Part shown: positions 55,789 to 64,000 of the stretch, in pieces | Layout of the letters: each line of letters begins with the position of its first letter | Numbering within the stretch: position 1 is the stretch's first letter | NCBI RefSeq assembly: GCF_016219575.1 | Contig: NZ_JACRMG010000016.1 | Location: forward strand, 1 to 64,000 | Source: Bradyrhizobium sp. | GTDB lineage: Bacteria; Pseudomonadota; Alphaproteobacteria; Rhizobiales; Xanthobacteraceae | Direction of reading: 5' to 3' | DNA length: 64,000 bases | Program-made: the position numbers and the translations under genes | The notes under the pieces: model-generated | The model's database searches: none | What the model was told of the DNA's origin: nothing | What the model saw: only the letters and a program-made list of their open reading frames with translations

Positions 55789-56556
55789 ATGGCTGCCGAA
55801 ATTCGCGTGTTCAACTGCCTGTCCGACAATTTCGGCTATCTGATCCACGATACCGAAACCCGGGCGACCGCCTCGATCGACGCGCCCGAAGCCGCGCCCA
55901 TCCTGAAGGCGCTGGCGCAGGAGAACTGGGCGCTGACGGATATCCTGATCACCCACCACCATCACGACCATGTCGGCGGCGTCGCGGAACTGAAACAGAA
56001 GTACAAGTGCCGCGTTGTCGCCCCGCATGAAAAGAAGGCGGCGATCGCCAATGCCGATCTGCGCGTCGCCAATGGCGACGTGGTGATGGTCGGCAATCTG
56101 ATGGCGCGGGTGCTGGAAACGCCAGGCCATACGCTCGACCACGTGTCCTACGTGTTCGACAGGGAGAAGGCGGTGTTTGCCGCCGACACACTGTTCTCGA
56201 TCGGCTGCGGCCGTGTCTTCGAAGGGACACATCCGATGATGTGGGACTCGCTCCTGAAGCTGCGCGCGCTGCCCGACGATTTTTCGCTCTATTGCGGCCA
56301 TGAATATACCGCAGCGAACGTCAAGTTCGCGCTCACCGTGGACGGCGACAATCCCGCGTTGAAGGCACGCGCCGAGGAAGTGGCAAGACTGCGCGCGCAG
56401 AACAGGGCGACGATTCCCGTGCTGCTCGGCGAGGAGAAGAAATCCAACGTCTTCCTGCGTGCCGACGATCCTGCGGTCGCGGCAGCGCTGCACATGAAGG
56501 GCGCGGCTGCCGCCGACGTGTTCGGCGAGCTGCGCGAACGCAAGAACAAGTCCTGA
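55789..56556 (+). CDS. gloB: Hydroxyacylglutathione hydrolase (glyoxalase II)
   Basis: A 255-residue zinc/iron hydrolase that releases D-lactate and glutathione from S-lactoylglutathione. The metal motif THHHHDHVGG is intact, with GHTLDHVSYVF, FAADTLFSIGCGRVFEGT (bridging Asp) and YCGHEYTAANVKF (last His and substrate contact). Length is that of bacterial glyoxalase II. The cupin gene starts 2 nt later, so the two are coupled. Confidence 0.96.
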   Translation: MAAEIRVFNCLSDNFGYLIHDTETRATASIDAPEAAPILKALAQENWALTDILITHHHHDHVGGVAELKQKYKCRVVAPHEKKAAIANADLRVANGDVVMVGNLMARVLETPGHTLDHVSYVFDREKAVFAADTLFSIGCGRVFEGTHPMMWDSLLKLRALPDDFSLYCGHEYTAANVKFALTVDGDNPALKARAEEVARLRAQNRATIPVLLGEEKKSNVFLRADDPAVAAALHMKGAAAADVFGELRERKNKS

Positions 56557-56558
56557 CC

Positions 56559-56987
56559 ATGCGAGAAGCCTCCGACATCATCGCGCGGCTCGAGCTCAAG
56601 CCGCATCCGGAGGGCGGGTACTACCGCGAGACGTTCCGCGACGTCCGCACCGACGCGCAGGGCCGCGCGTGTTCGACCGCGATCTATTTCCTGCTGGCGC
56701 GCGGCGAGCGCTCGCATTGGCATCGCATCGATGCGGTGGAAGTCTGGCACTATTATTCGGGCGCGGCGCTGACGCTCAGAATCGCCAATGACGGCTGCGC
56801 GCCGCACACCATCACGCTCGGCTCCGATGTCGGCGCCGGCGAACGGCCGCAGGCGATCGTGCCGGCGGGCGCATGGCAATCGGCGGAAAGCACCGGCGAC
56901 TGGACACTGGTCGGATGCAGCGTGGCGCCGGCGTTCGAGTTCGCGAAGTTCGAGCTCGCGGCGAACGACTGGACGCCCTCGGATTGA
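56559..56987 (+). CDS. Cupin DUF985 protein
   Basis: A 142-residue single cupin: LKPHPEGGYYRETFRD, STAIYFLLARGERSHWHRIDAVEVWHYYSGAALTLRI and VPAGAWQSAESTGDWTLVGCSVAPAFEFAKFELA are hallmark blocks of the DUF985 family, with His residues placed to bind a metal. Function unsettled; some relatives bind sugars or nucleotides. It follows gloB by 2 nt. Confidence 0.93.
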   Translation: MREASDIIARLELKPHPEGGYYRETFRDVRTDAQGRACSTAIYFLLARGERSHWHRIDAVEVWHYYSGAALTLRIANDGCAPHTITLGSDVGAGERPQAIVPAGAWQSAESTGDWTLVGCSVAPAFEFAKFELAANDWTPSD

Positions 56988-57060
56988 CGGCCCTGGTCGG
57001 GAATCGGGTGGGAACACCCGATGCGTTCGCTTACCTCCAGAGCCTCATCTGGAGAGAGAC

Positions 57061-57756
57061 ATGCAAGACACGATTGAATCCCCGACGATCGCAACGGCTG
57101 ACATCATCGAGCCGGCAATCCTCTATTTCGGCACGCCGGTCGTGCTGGTCGGCACATGCAATGAGGACGGCTCATACAACCTCGCGCCGATGTCGTCGGC
57201 CTGGTGGGTCGGCTGGCGCTGCATGCTGGGGCTGGCGCGCGAGTCCAAGACGACGGCGAACCTGATCCGCAGCGGCGAATGCGTGCTCAACCTGCCGTCG
57301 GCCGGGCTGGTCGGCGCCGTCGATCGCCTCGCCCGCAGCACCGGCTCAGACCCGGTGCCGCCCGGAAAGCTCTGGCGCGGCTACCGGCATGAGAAGGACA
57401 AGTTCGGGCTTTGCGGGCTGACAGCCACGCGTGGCGACACGGTCGCGGCACCTCGCGCACTGGAATGCCCCGTTCAGATCGAGGCAAAGCTCGCGCATGT
57501 CCATGAGATGGCGCAGGAGGACGCCGTATGGCGCGGCAATCTCACCGCCATCGAGGTACGAGTGACGCGGGTGCACGCGCATCCGCAGATCATGATGGCG
57601 GGCGAGCCGAACCGCATCGACCCCGACAAATGGCGGCCGCTGATCATGAGCTTCCAGCAATTCTACGGGCTCACGCCGAAAAAACTGCAGCGCTCTGAAC
57701 TCGGCCAGATTCCGGAAAGCATGTACAAGCCGCCAGACTGGCGGCCGGCCACTTAG
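57061..57756 (+). CDS. Flavin reductase-like FMN-binding split-barrel protein
   Basis: A 231-residue protein of the flavin reductase-like superfamily: ILYFGTPVVLVGTCNEDGSYNLAPMSSAWWVGWRCMLGLARESKTTANLIRSGECVLNLPSAGL is the FMN-binding core. Members either supply reduced flavin to monooxygenases or have unknown roles. It starts 73 nt after the cupin gene. Its last four bases overlap the end of the convergent transporter gene. Confidence 0.9.
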   Translation: MQDTIESPTIATADIIEPAILYFGTPVVLVGTCNEDGSYNLAPMSSAWWVGWRCMLGLARESKTTANLIRSGECVLNLPSAGLVGAVDRLARSTGSDPVPPGKLWRGYRHEKDKFGLCGLTATRGDTVAAPRALECPVQIEAKLAHVHEMAQEDAVWRGNLTAIEVRVTRVHAHPQIMMAGEPNRIDPDKWRPLIMSFQQFYGLTPKKLQRSELGQIPESMYKPPDWRPAT

Positions 57757-58625
57757 GCGCGAAGCCGGAACATATCTCTCGCCGCGATCAGGCCGCCGCC
57801 GGCGATCAGGATCGCGGCGACGGCAATGGTCGCGGTCGGCTTGGCGAAGCCGGCGAGGATCAGGAATGCGGTCGAGAGCAGCGGCGTGGCGTAGGAAGCG
57901 GCGCCGAGCACGCGGATATCACCGCGCTTCATGCCGATATCCCAAGTGAAGAACGCCGCGCCCACCGGGCCGACGCCGAGCGCGACGATGGCGAGCCATT
58001 GCGCCGCCGTTTCCGGCCACACGGTGTTCTCGACGACGAGATGCACGATCGCGGCGAGTATCGCGGTCGCGAGACAGAAGCCCGCGACCGCATCCGTCGG
58101 TACCGCCTTCAGCCGGCGCGACATCACCGAATAGGACGCCCAGACGAACGCCGCGACGAAGGCCGCGAACAGGCCGGGCAACTGGCCGGCCTCGAAGCCG
58201 CTCCCGCCATTACCCATCAACAGCAGAACTGTGCCAGCGAGCCCAAGCAGCGCGCCGATGATGTGGTGCGGCAGCAGGCGCTCGCCGGGCAGCAACGAGG
58301 AGAACAGTACAATGAGTAGCGGCCAGAGGTAATTCAGCAGGCCAGCTTCCGCAGGCGGAGCAAAGCGCAGCGCGAGAAAATACAGCGCGTGATAGCCGAA
58401 CAGCCCGCCGACGCCGACGATCCAGGCGGTGAGCGGTTGCTTCAATGCCGCGAAGGCGGAAGGACGGAAGAGGAAGCTCGCAAACGCAACCAGTGCGCCG
58501 ATCGCAAAGGTCATGGCGGCAAGTTGAAACGCCGGAGTCTTTCCGGTTGCCACCGTAAGCACCGCGAGCAGCGACCACATCAGGATCGCCGTCAGTCCGA
58601 TCAGGGTGGCGGTGCGGGGTGACAT
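57753..58625 (-). CDS. EamA/DMT-family transporter (YddG-like)
   Basis: A 290-residue inner-membrane protein with about ten membrane segments (first LIGLTAILMWSLLAVLTVATG, then LKQPLTAWIVGVGGLFGYHALYFLALRFAPPAEAGLLNYLWPLLIVLFSSLLPGERL). The latter block is the signature of aromatic-amino-acid exporters of the YddG type. Start is the ATG before SPRTATLIG, not the upstream ATG that would lie in a repeat. Confidence 0.9.
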   Translation of the reverse strand: MSPRTATLIGLTAILMWSLLAVLTVATGKTPAFQLAAMTFAIGALVAFASFLFRPSAFAALKQPLTAWIVGVGGLFGYHALYFLALRFAPPAEAGLLNYLWPLLIVLFSSLLPGERLLPHHIIGALLGLAGTVLLLMGNGGSGFEAGQLPGLFAAFVAAFVWASYSVMSRRLKAVPTDAVAGFCLATAILAAIVHLVVENTVWPETAAQWLAIVALGVGPVGAAFFTWDIGMKRGDIRVLGAASYATPLLSTAFLILAGFAKPTATIAVAAILIAGGGLIAARDMFRLRA

Positions 58626-58636
58626 TCGGGGGTTCT

Positions 58637-58730
58637 CGTCATGCCCGGGCTTGTCCCGGGCATCCACGTCTTACTTGGCACACGCGCGTCTGCAAAGACG
58701 TGGATGGCCGGGACAGGCCCGGCCATGACG
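58637..58730. repeat. Palindromic repeat (CGTCATGCCCGGG family), copy 5
   Basis: CGTCATGCCCGGGCTTGTCC, CATCCACGTCTT, a variable middle, AAGACGTGGATG, GGCCGGGACAGGCCCGGCCA and CATGACG. It lies between phbB and the transporter gene, both on the minus strand. Confidence 0.9.
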
Positions 58731-58757
58731 ACTCATTGGAGATTAGAAAGCGCGCCG

Positions 58758-59483
58758 TCACACCATGTATTGCCCGCCATTGATGGTGAGCGTGGAGCCG
58801 GTGATGGCGCCGGCCTCGTCGGCGGCGAGGAACACCACCGCGCGCGCGATTTCCTCGGGCTCGCCGAGGCGATTGATCGGGATCTGCGGCAGGATGGATT
58901 TTTCCAGCACATCCTTCGGCACCGCCTGCACCATCTCGGTGTTGATGTAGCCGGGGCAGATCGCATTCACCGTGATGCCGCCCTTGGCATTCTCCAGCGC
59001 CAGCGCCTTGGTGAAGCCGATGTCGCCGGCCTTGGCCGCGGAATAATTGACCTGGCCGAACTGGCCCTTCTGGCCGTTGATCGAGGAGATGTTGATGATG
59101 CGGCCGAATTTTCGCGCGCGCATGCCCTCGATGATCGGGCGCGTCATGTTGAAGAGGCCGCCGAGATTGGTGTTGATGACGGCGTTCCACTGCTCCAGCG
59201 TCATCTTGTGGAAGGCGCCGTCCTTGGTGATGCCGGCATTGTTGACGAGCACATCGACCGGTCCGAGGTCCGCCTCGACCTTCTTGATGCCGGCAGCGCA
59301 GGCGTCGAACGAGGAGACGTCCCATTTGTAGACGGGAATGCCGGTTTCCGACTTGAACTTCTCGGCGGCGGCATCGTTGCCGGCATAGCTGGCCGCAACC
59401 TTGTAGCCGGCCGCCTTCAGTGCCTTGCTGATCGATGCGCCAATGCCGCGCGTTCCCCCGGTGACCAATGCAACACGTGCCAT
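58758..59483 (-). CDS. phbB: Acetoacetyl-CoA reductase
   Basis: NADPH-dependent reduction of acetoacetyl-CoA to (R)-3-hydroxybutyryl-CoA, the second step of polyhydroxybutyrate synthesis. The 241-residue SDR has RVALVTGGTRGIGASISKAL (cofactor loop), NNAGITKDG, and catalytic Ser/Tyr/Lys in INISSINGQKGQFGQVNYSAAKAGDIGF. A perfect AAGGAGG precedes the ATG. It is 217 nt downstream of phaA in the same direction, but a terminator lies between. Confidence 0.96.
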   Translation of the reverse strand: MARVALVTGGTRGIGASISKALKAAGYKVAASYAGNDAAAEKFKSETGIPVYKWDVSSFDACAAGIKKVEADLGPVDVLVNNAGITKDGAFHKMTLEQWNAVINTNLGGLFNMTRPIIEGMRARKFGRIINISSINGQKGQFGQVNYSAAKAGDIGFTKALALENAKGGITVNAICPGYINTEMVQAVPKDVLEKSILPQIPINRLGEPEEIARAVVFLAADEAGAITGSTLTINGGQYMV

Positions 59484-59571
59484 GTAATTTCCTCCTTGGT
59501 AGTCTTTTCATAGACCGGAATTGTCCCGGTCTTTTGACGTTTCTCAAGCGAACAATTCAAACAAGCGCTTG

Positions 59572-59603
59572 AGACGAAAATGCCCGGCGCGAGGCCGGGC
59601 ATT
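59572..59603 (-). terminator. Rho-independent terminator after phaA
   Basis: AATGCCCGGC and GCCGGGCATT form a perfect 10-bp stem around GCGAG. Read on the minus strand it is followed by TTTTCGTCTC. It ends phaA transcription about 100 nt past its stop and before phbB. Confidence 0.85.
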
Positions 59604-59700
59604 CATTCCTAGCAGCTTGAGCCGCGTTTGACAGATGATGTTTTCATCGCTGGGCGCGCCTCATTGCCTCATTTACTCCTCGCCCGGAATCGCTATGCGC

Positions 59701-60879
<1,179 letters not shown>

Positions 60880-61205
60880 GGACATCTCCTGTTTGGGTTT
60901 TCTTGGGTTGGTTTCTTGACGGCGGGCGGGCCGGGTTGGCGGGCCAGTCTTAATTCCCATCCTGTTAACGTCATTGAGGCATGTCAATCGCCCTGCAGCG
61001 AAAAGCTGCCGCGCCGCATCCAAAATGGCGGGGCCGGGAGTTTCCTGAGCAGTCCCGAAGCCTTGGCCGAGCCTTGGGATTAACCGTGCCGCACAAAACG
61101 GTAGCCGAAGCCCTTTGAAAATGCTTACCTTTGCTGCGATGCGTTGCATTCGACCCTGCGGCTGCGCCGTCGGGTTCCCGCTCTCGGCTGGTCTTGTGTG
61201 AACCC
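60880..61205. other. 326-bp divergent phaA-phaR intergenic region
   Basis: No gene is seen. It must hold both promoters. The phaR-proximal end is unusually rich in TGC trinucleotides, listed separately. Confidence 0.6.
61121..61167. promoter_or_regulatory. TGC-rich stretch, candidate PhaR-binding region
   Basis: About seven TGC triplets lie within 47 bp (ATGCTT, then TTGCTGCGATGCGTTGCA, then CTGCGGCTGCG), 40-85 nt upstream of phaR. PhaR of Paracoccus denitrificans is reported to bind TGC-rich DNA and repress its own gene (from memory). Confidence 0.45.
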
Positions 61206-61802
61206 ATGGCAAAATCCGAAACACCCACCACGATCAAGAAGTACGCTAACCGGCGGCTCTATAATACCGGTACGAGCACCTATGTGACGCTCGAGGATCT
61301 CGCGGCGATGGTGAAGGAAGGCGAGGATTTTCTCGTCTACGACGCCAAAACCGGCGAGGACATCACGCGCTCGGTGCTGGCGCAAATCATCTTCGAGCAG
61401 GAGAACAAGGCGGGGCAGAACCTCTTGCCGACCACTTTCCTGCGGCAGCTGATCCGCTTCTACGGCGACAGCATGCAGATGGTGGTGCCGAAATATCTCG
61501 AGCAATCGATCGACACGCTGACGCGCGAGCAGGAAAAATTCCGCAAGCAGCTCACCAACACCTTCAGCGGCACGCCCTTCGCCCCGCTGGAAGAGCACGT
61601 CCGCCGCAACATGGAGCTGTTCCAGCAGACCTTCTCGATGTTCAAGCCGTTCGTGCCGTCGCGCACCGGATCGGGCGAGCCTGAGAAGGTGCCGGAGCCC
61701 GCGGTCGACGAGGACAACATCGACGATCTGCGCAAGCAGATGAAGGAGATGCAGGAGCGCCTCGAGCGCATGTCGAAGGAGCCGGCGAAAAAGGAAGAGT
61801 AG
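61206..61802 (+). CDS. phaR: Polyhydroxyalkanoate synthesis repressor PhaR
   Basis: A 198-residue repressor that senses PHB and controls phasin and its own gene. The N-terminal DNA-binding domain is [58 protein letters not shown] (about 9-66), followed by the PHB accumulation regulatory domain [30 protein letters not shown] and a C-terminal coiled coil ([18 protein letters not shown]). Divergent from phaA. A clear terminator follows. Confidence 0.97.
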   Translation: MAKSETPTTIKKYANRRLYNTGTSTYVTLEDLAAMVKEGEDFLVYDAKTGEDITRSVLAQIIFEQENKAGQNLLPTTFLRQLIRFYGDSMQMVVPKYLEQSIDTLTREQEKFRKQLTNTFSGTPFAPLEEHVRRNMELFQQTFSMFKPFVPSRTGSGEPEKVPEPAVDEDNIDDLRKQMKEMQERLERMSKEPAKKEE

Positions 61803-61869
61803 TCCTTCCTCGCCTCTCTCCGCCGTCCCGGCGAAGGCCGGGGCCTTTAGCCACAGATGCGAGTTGGTG

Positions 61870-61905
61870 AGCACGCTGGAGCCCCCCAGCGTGCTTGATC
61901 TTTTT
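61870..61905. terminator. Rho-independent terminator after phaR
   Basis: AGCACGCTGG and CCAGCGTGCT form a perfect 10-bp stem with a 6-nt loop, then TGATCTTTTT. It lies between convergent phaR and the GGDEF-EAL gene. The T run is on the phaR side. Confidence 0.8.
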
Positions 61906-61945
61906 CAGTTGTGGGTATGGGTTCCGGCCTGCGCCGGAACGACAA

Positions 61946-63637
61946 TCAGCCCGCGACGGGCACTGCGGCTGCCGGCGTCACCGCCCACGGCCGCTCCGGC
62001 GAGGCCAGTCCGATCAGCCGGCCCTGGATGTAGTCGCAACCCCATTGGCGCAGCATCGCGGCGGCTTCCTCGTCCTGCACCCATTCGGCGACCGTCTTGA
62101 TGTCGAGCCGCCGGGCGAGGTCGATCAGGGTCTGCACGAAGGCACGGTCGTCGGCGGAGCGCGCGATGTTCTGCACGAAGGCGCCGTCGATTTTCACGAT
62201 GTCCACGCCGAGCTTGCGCAAATTCCGGAACGAGGTGTAGCCGGCGCCGAAATCGTCGATCGCGATCCGGCTGCCGAAATTCTTCAGCCGCGTGACGAAG
62301 CCCCTGATGTCGTCGATGTCCTGGATCGCCACCGTCTCGGTAATCTCGACGATCAGGCGCTCGGCGACGCCGGGATGCGTGCCCATCAACGACTCGATCG
62401 TCGCCGACCAGTCCGGATCCATGGTGGTTTCGGGCGAGATGTTGAGGCTGAGCTGCACCTTGGGCGAGGCGATCAGCTCGGCGACCACCAGCTCGAGGAT
62501 GCGGTGATCGACCAGGCGGATCAGGCCGAGCCGCTCCGCCACCGGCACGATGTCGGGCGCCAGCAGGATCTGGCCGTCGCCATGCTCCATCCGCACCAGG
62601 CATTCGTAGAAGGCGGGCTCGCGCGAGTGCGCAGTCACTACGGGTTCGAAGGCCGCGACGATGCGGCGGTCGTTCAGCGCGGTGACGATCTCGTCGGTGA
62701 CGCGGATATTGACGCGGCGCTGCGCGTCGCGCTCGGCATTCGGCCGCCACAGTCCGAACGAGCCGGCGCGCCGGCGCTTGGCGGCATCCAGCGTTTCCTG
62801 GGCGCGGTTGATCGCCTCGTCGGCATTGCGGGCGTAGCGCGGCACGCTGACCGCGCCGATCGATGCCGTCACCGAGACGGGCCCGGACCTCGTCGGCACC
62901 ACCTCGTCACGGATCCCGGCGAGAAAGCGCTCTGCAGCGATATTGGTGTCGTCGACAGTGCAGTTCTTCAGGATCAGGCCGAACTTGTTGCCGGAGAAGC
63001 GGCCGAGCACGTCGCCGGCGCGCAGCCGCGTGCGGATGCGGGCGGCGACCTCCGCGATCACGGCGTCCGCGACGTCGAAGCCGAAGGCGTCGTTGACCCG
63101 CGCCAGATGGTCGATCCCGATCAGCATGAAGGCGCAGGCCGAGCGGAAACGCGTGTTCTCCTCGATCGCCTCGGCAAGGGCCGCGATCAGATGGGTGCGG
63201 TTGAGCTCGCCGGTCAGGGGATCGTGCCGCGACAGCTTCAGGAGCTGCTCGTCGCGGGCGTGGCGCTCGTTGTTGATGCGCATGACACCCTGGGCGCGCA
63301 ACGGCCGGCCGTCGGAACCGGCAAACCAGACGCCGGTCTCCTCGATCCAGATCACCGGGACGGAGGTGACGGCGCGGATGCCATATTCGATACGGTAGGG
63401 CACGCCCTCATCGGCACGCGTGGGCGGCGCGTGGGTCAACGCGTCCTGACGGATGGAACGCGCGGGCTCGATCAGGCTGGCGAAAGCCGCGCCGCTCTCC
63501 AGCGATTCCGCCGGGATGTCGGCGAACACGGAAGCCGCATTCTCGCTCCAGGTGAGCCGGTCGCTGCCGATGTCCCAGACAAAACTGGCCTGGCCGAGCG
63601 AGGCAAGGATGTCGGCGGCTTGCGGGACAGACGGCAT
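61946..63637 (-). CDS. GGDEF-EAL protein with degenerate GGDEF, probable c-di-GMP phosphodiesterase
   Basis: A 563-residue protein: PAS-like N-terminus (about 8-120, FVWDIGSDRLTWSENAASVF), a GGDEF domain (about 130-285) whose signature reads RFSGNKFGLIL, so it cannot make c-di-GMP, and an EAL domain (about 300-550). The EAL motif is ECL (YECLVRM), but the other metal and catalytic residues are kept: SLNIS, VEITETV, IDDFGAGYTSFRNL, VKIDGAFV, AEWVQ and YIQG. It probably degrades c-di-GMP under control of the N-terminal sensor. No membrane segment. Start is the ATG of MPSVPQAAD. Confidence 0.92.
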   Translation of the reverse strand: MPSVPQAADILASLGQASFVWDIGSDRLTWSENAASVFADIPAESLESGAAFASLIEPARSIRQDALTHAPPTRADEGVPYRIEYGIRAVTSVPVIWIEETGVWFAGSDGRPLRAQGVMRINNERHARDEQLLKLSRHDPLTGELNRTHLIAALAEAIEENTRFRSACAFMLIGIDHLARVNDAFGFDVADAVIAEVAARIRTRLRAGDVLGRFSGNKFGLILKNCTVDDTNIAAERFLAGIRDEVVPTRSGPVSVTASIGAVSVPRYARNADEAINRAQETLDAAKRRRAGSFGLWRPNAERDAQRRVNIRVTDEIVTALNDRRIVAAFEPVVTAHSREPAFYECLVRMEHGDGQILLAPDIVPVAERLGLIRLVDHRILELVVAELIASPKVQLSLNISPETTMDPDWSATIESLMGTHPGVAERLIVEITETVAIQDIDDIRGFVTRLKNFGSRIAIDDFGAGYTSFRNLRKLGVDIVKIDGAFVQNIARSADDRAFVQTLIDLARRLDIKTVAEWVQDEEAAAMLRQWGCDYIQGRLIGLASPERPWAVTPAAAVPVAG

Positions 63638-63842
63638 CAGCTCGCCTCGTTTCGGGACAGCACCCCGGGTGATTCTCCACCCAAGGATAGGGCGACTCGC
63701 AGCCTTGACCCTAGGTAAAGTTCATTAACAGTCCGCAAACCACGTTTTGCGGTTGTCTGGAACCAAAGGGCATGCCGAGGCACATCTCTTGCGAGGAGAA
63801 GTGAAAGGCGGATCGACCGTCCCAAAACGCGACAGGTTGGCG

Positions 63843-64000
63843 ATGACAGGCACAGGGCGCCCGGACGTGGTTATCGACGCGGAGTTCGTGGACATCCCGG
63901 CCGCCTCGGTCGAGCTCGTGCCGCTCTCCGCCCGCCCCGACGTTCCGCCGGCGGCGGCGCTGAACCGGCCCGATGCGAGCTTCGTCACGCAACTGATCGC
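63843..64000 (+). CDS. Start of a gene cut by the window edge
   Basis: From ATG the frame reads MTGTGRPDVVIDAEFVDIP, then an Ala/Pro-rich stretch and PDASFVTQLIA at the window end, without stop. Divergent from the GGDEF-EAL gene. The N-terminus is probably disordered; no family can be assigned from about 52 residues. Confidence 0.6.
   Translation, partial: MTGTGRPDVVIDAEFVDIPAASVELVPLSARPDVPPAAALNRPDASFVTQLI

Overview
The window is GC-rich chromosomal DNA from an alphaproteobacterium. Protein sequences, gene order and the intergenic palindromic repeats all point to the Bradyrhizobium/Rhodopseudomonas group of the Hyphomicrobiales (an inference from familiarity; no search was run). Most of it is core chromosome: accA, secA, argJ, ubiG, lysC, ptsP, prfA, prmC, gloB and phaA/phbB/phaR. 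No tRNA, rRNA, CRISPR array or complete insertion sequence was seen.

Region 1 (1-9 kb). A homogentisate catabolic operon lies on the minus strand: FAD monooxygenase, DUF2783 small protein, MBL-fold protein, hmgA and fahA. A MarR repressor gene is divergent, with a palindromic operator between. The monooxygenase plus small protein resembles the two-component 3-hydroxyphenylacetate 6-hydroxylase (MhaAB), so the cluster may run from a hydroxyphenylacetate to fumarate plus acetoacetate. No maleylacetoacetate isomerase is present. A three-gene operon follows (Rid protein, 3-hydroxyisobutyrate-dehydrogenase-like enzyme, lactonase-like MBL hydrolase).

Region 2 (9-22 kb). Envelope and signalling genes: a caspase-fold protein fused to TPRs whose catalytic His and Cys are both replaced, an OmpA-like protein, an RND efflux pair, a Crp-type regulator, an AsmA-family protein and a membrane-bound adenylate/guanylate cyclase. 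Three CRP-like operators (TGTGA-N6-TCACA) lie in intergenic DNA of this window: beside each of two pseudo-caspase genes and in front of the Crp-type gene itself. This suggests a cyclic-nucleotide regulatory circuit.

Region 3 (22-25 kb). aroQ borders the only clearly accessory patch: a ~0.5 kb dispersed repeat, a fragment resembling a type I restriction subunit, a HigBA toxin-antitoxin pair and a 3' remnant of a vsr endonuclease. It looks like a decayed restriction/defence island.

Region 4 (24-42 kb). rlpA, a GlsB-type membrane protein, a Bug-type binding protein, an orphan HlyD-like adaptor, the second pseudo-caspase, a 579-residue protein I do not recognise, accA, an L,D-transpeptidase lipoprotein, secA, a parvulin foldase, argJ, a TadG-like protein and mutT.

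Region 5 (41-64 kb). A NDUFAF5-type methyltransferase divergent from comF-grxC-amidase-DUF1178; a DMT exporter; ubiG and a PH-domain protein divergent from lysC-ptsP-prfA-prmC-DUF4167; a methyltransferase divergent from gloB-cupin-flavin reductase; a second DMT exporter; the polyhydroxybutyrate genes phbB, phaA and divergent phaR; a GGDEF-EAL protein with a ruined GGDEF site; and the start of a gene cut by the window end.

About fifteen intergenic spacers carry palindromic repeats of several families, typical of this genus.
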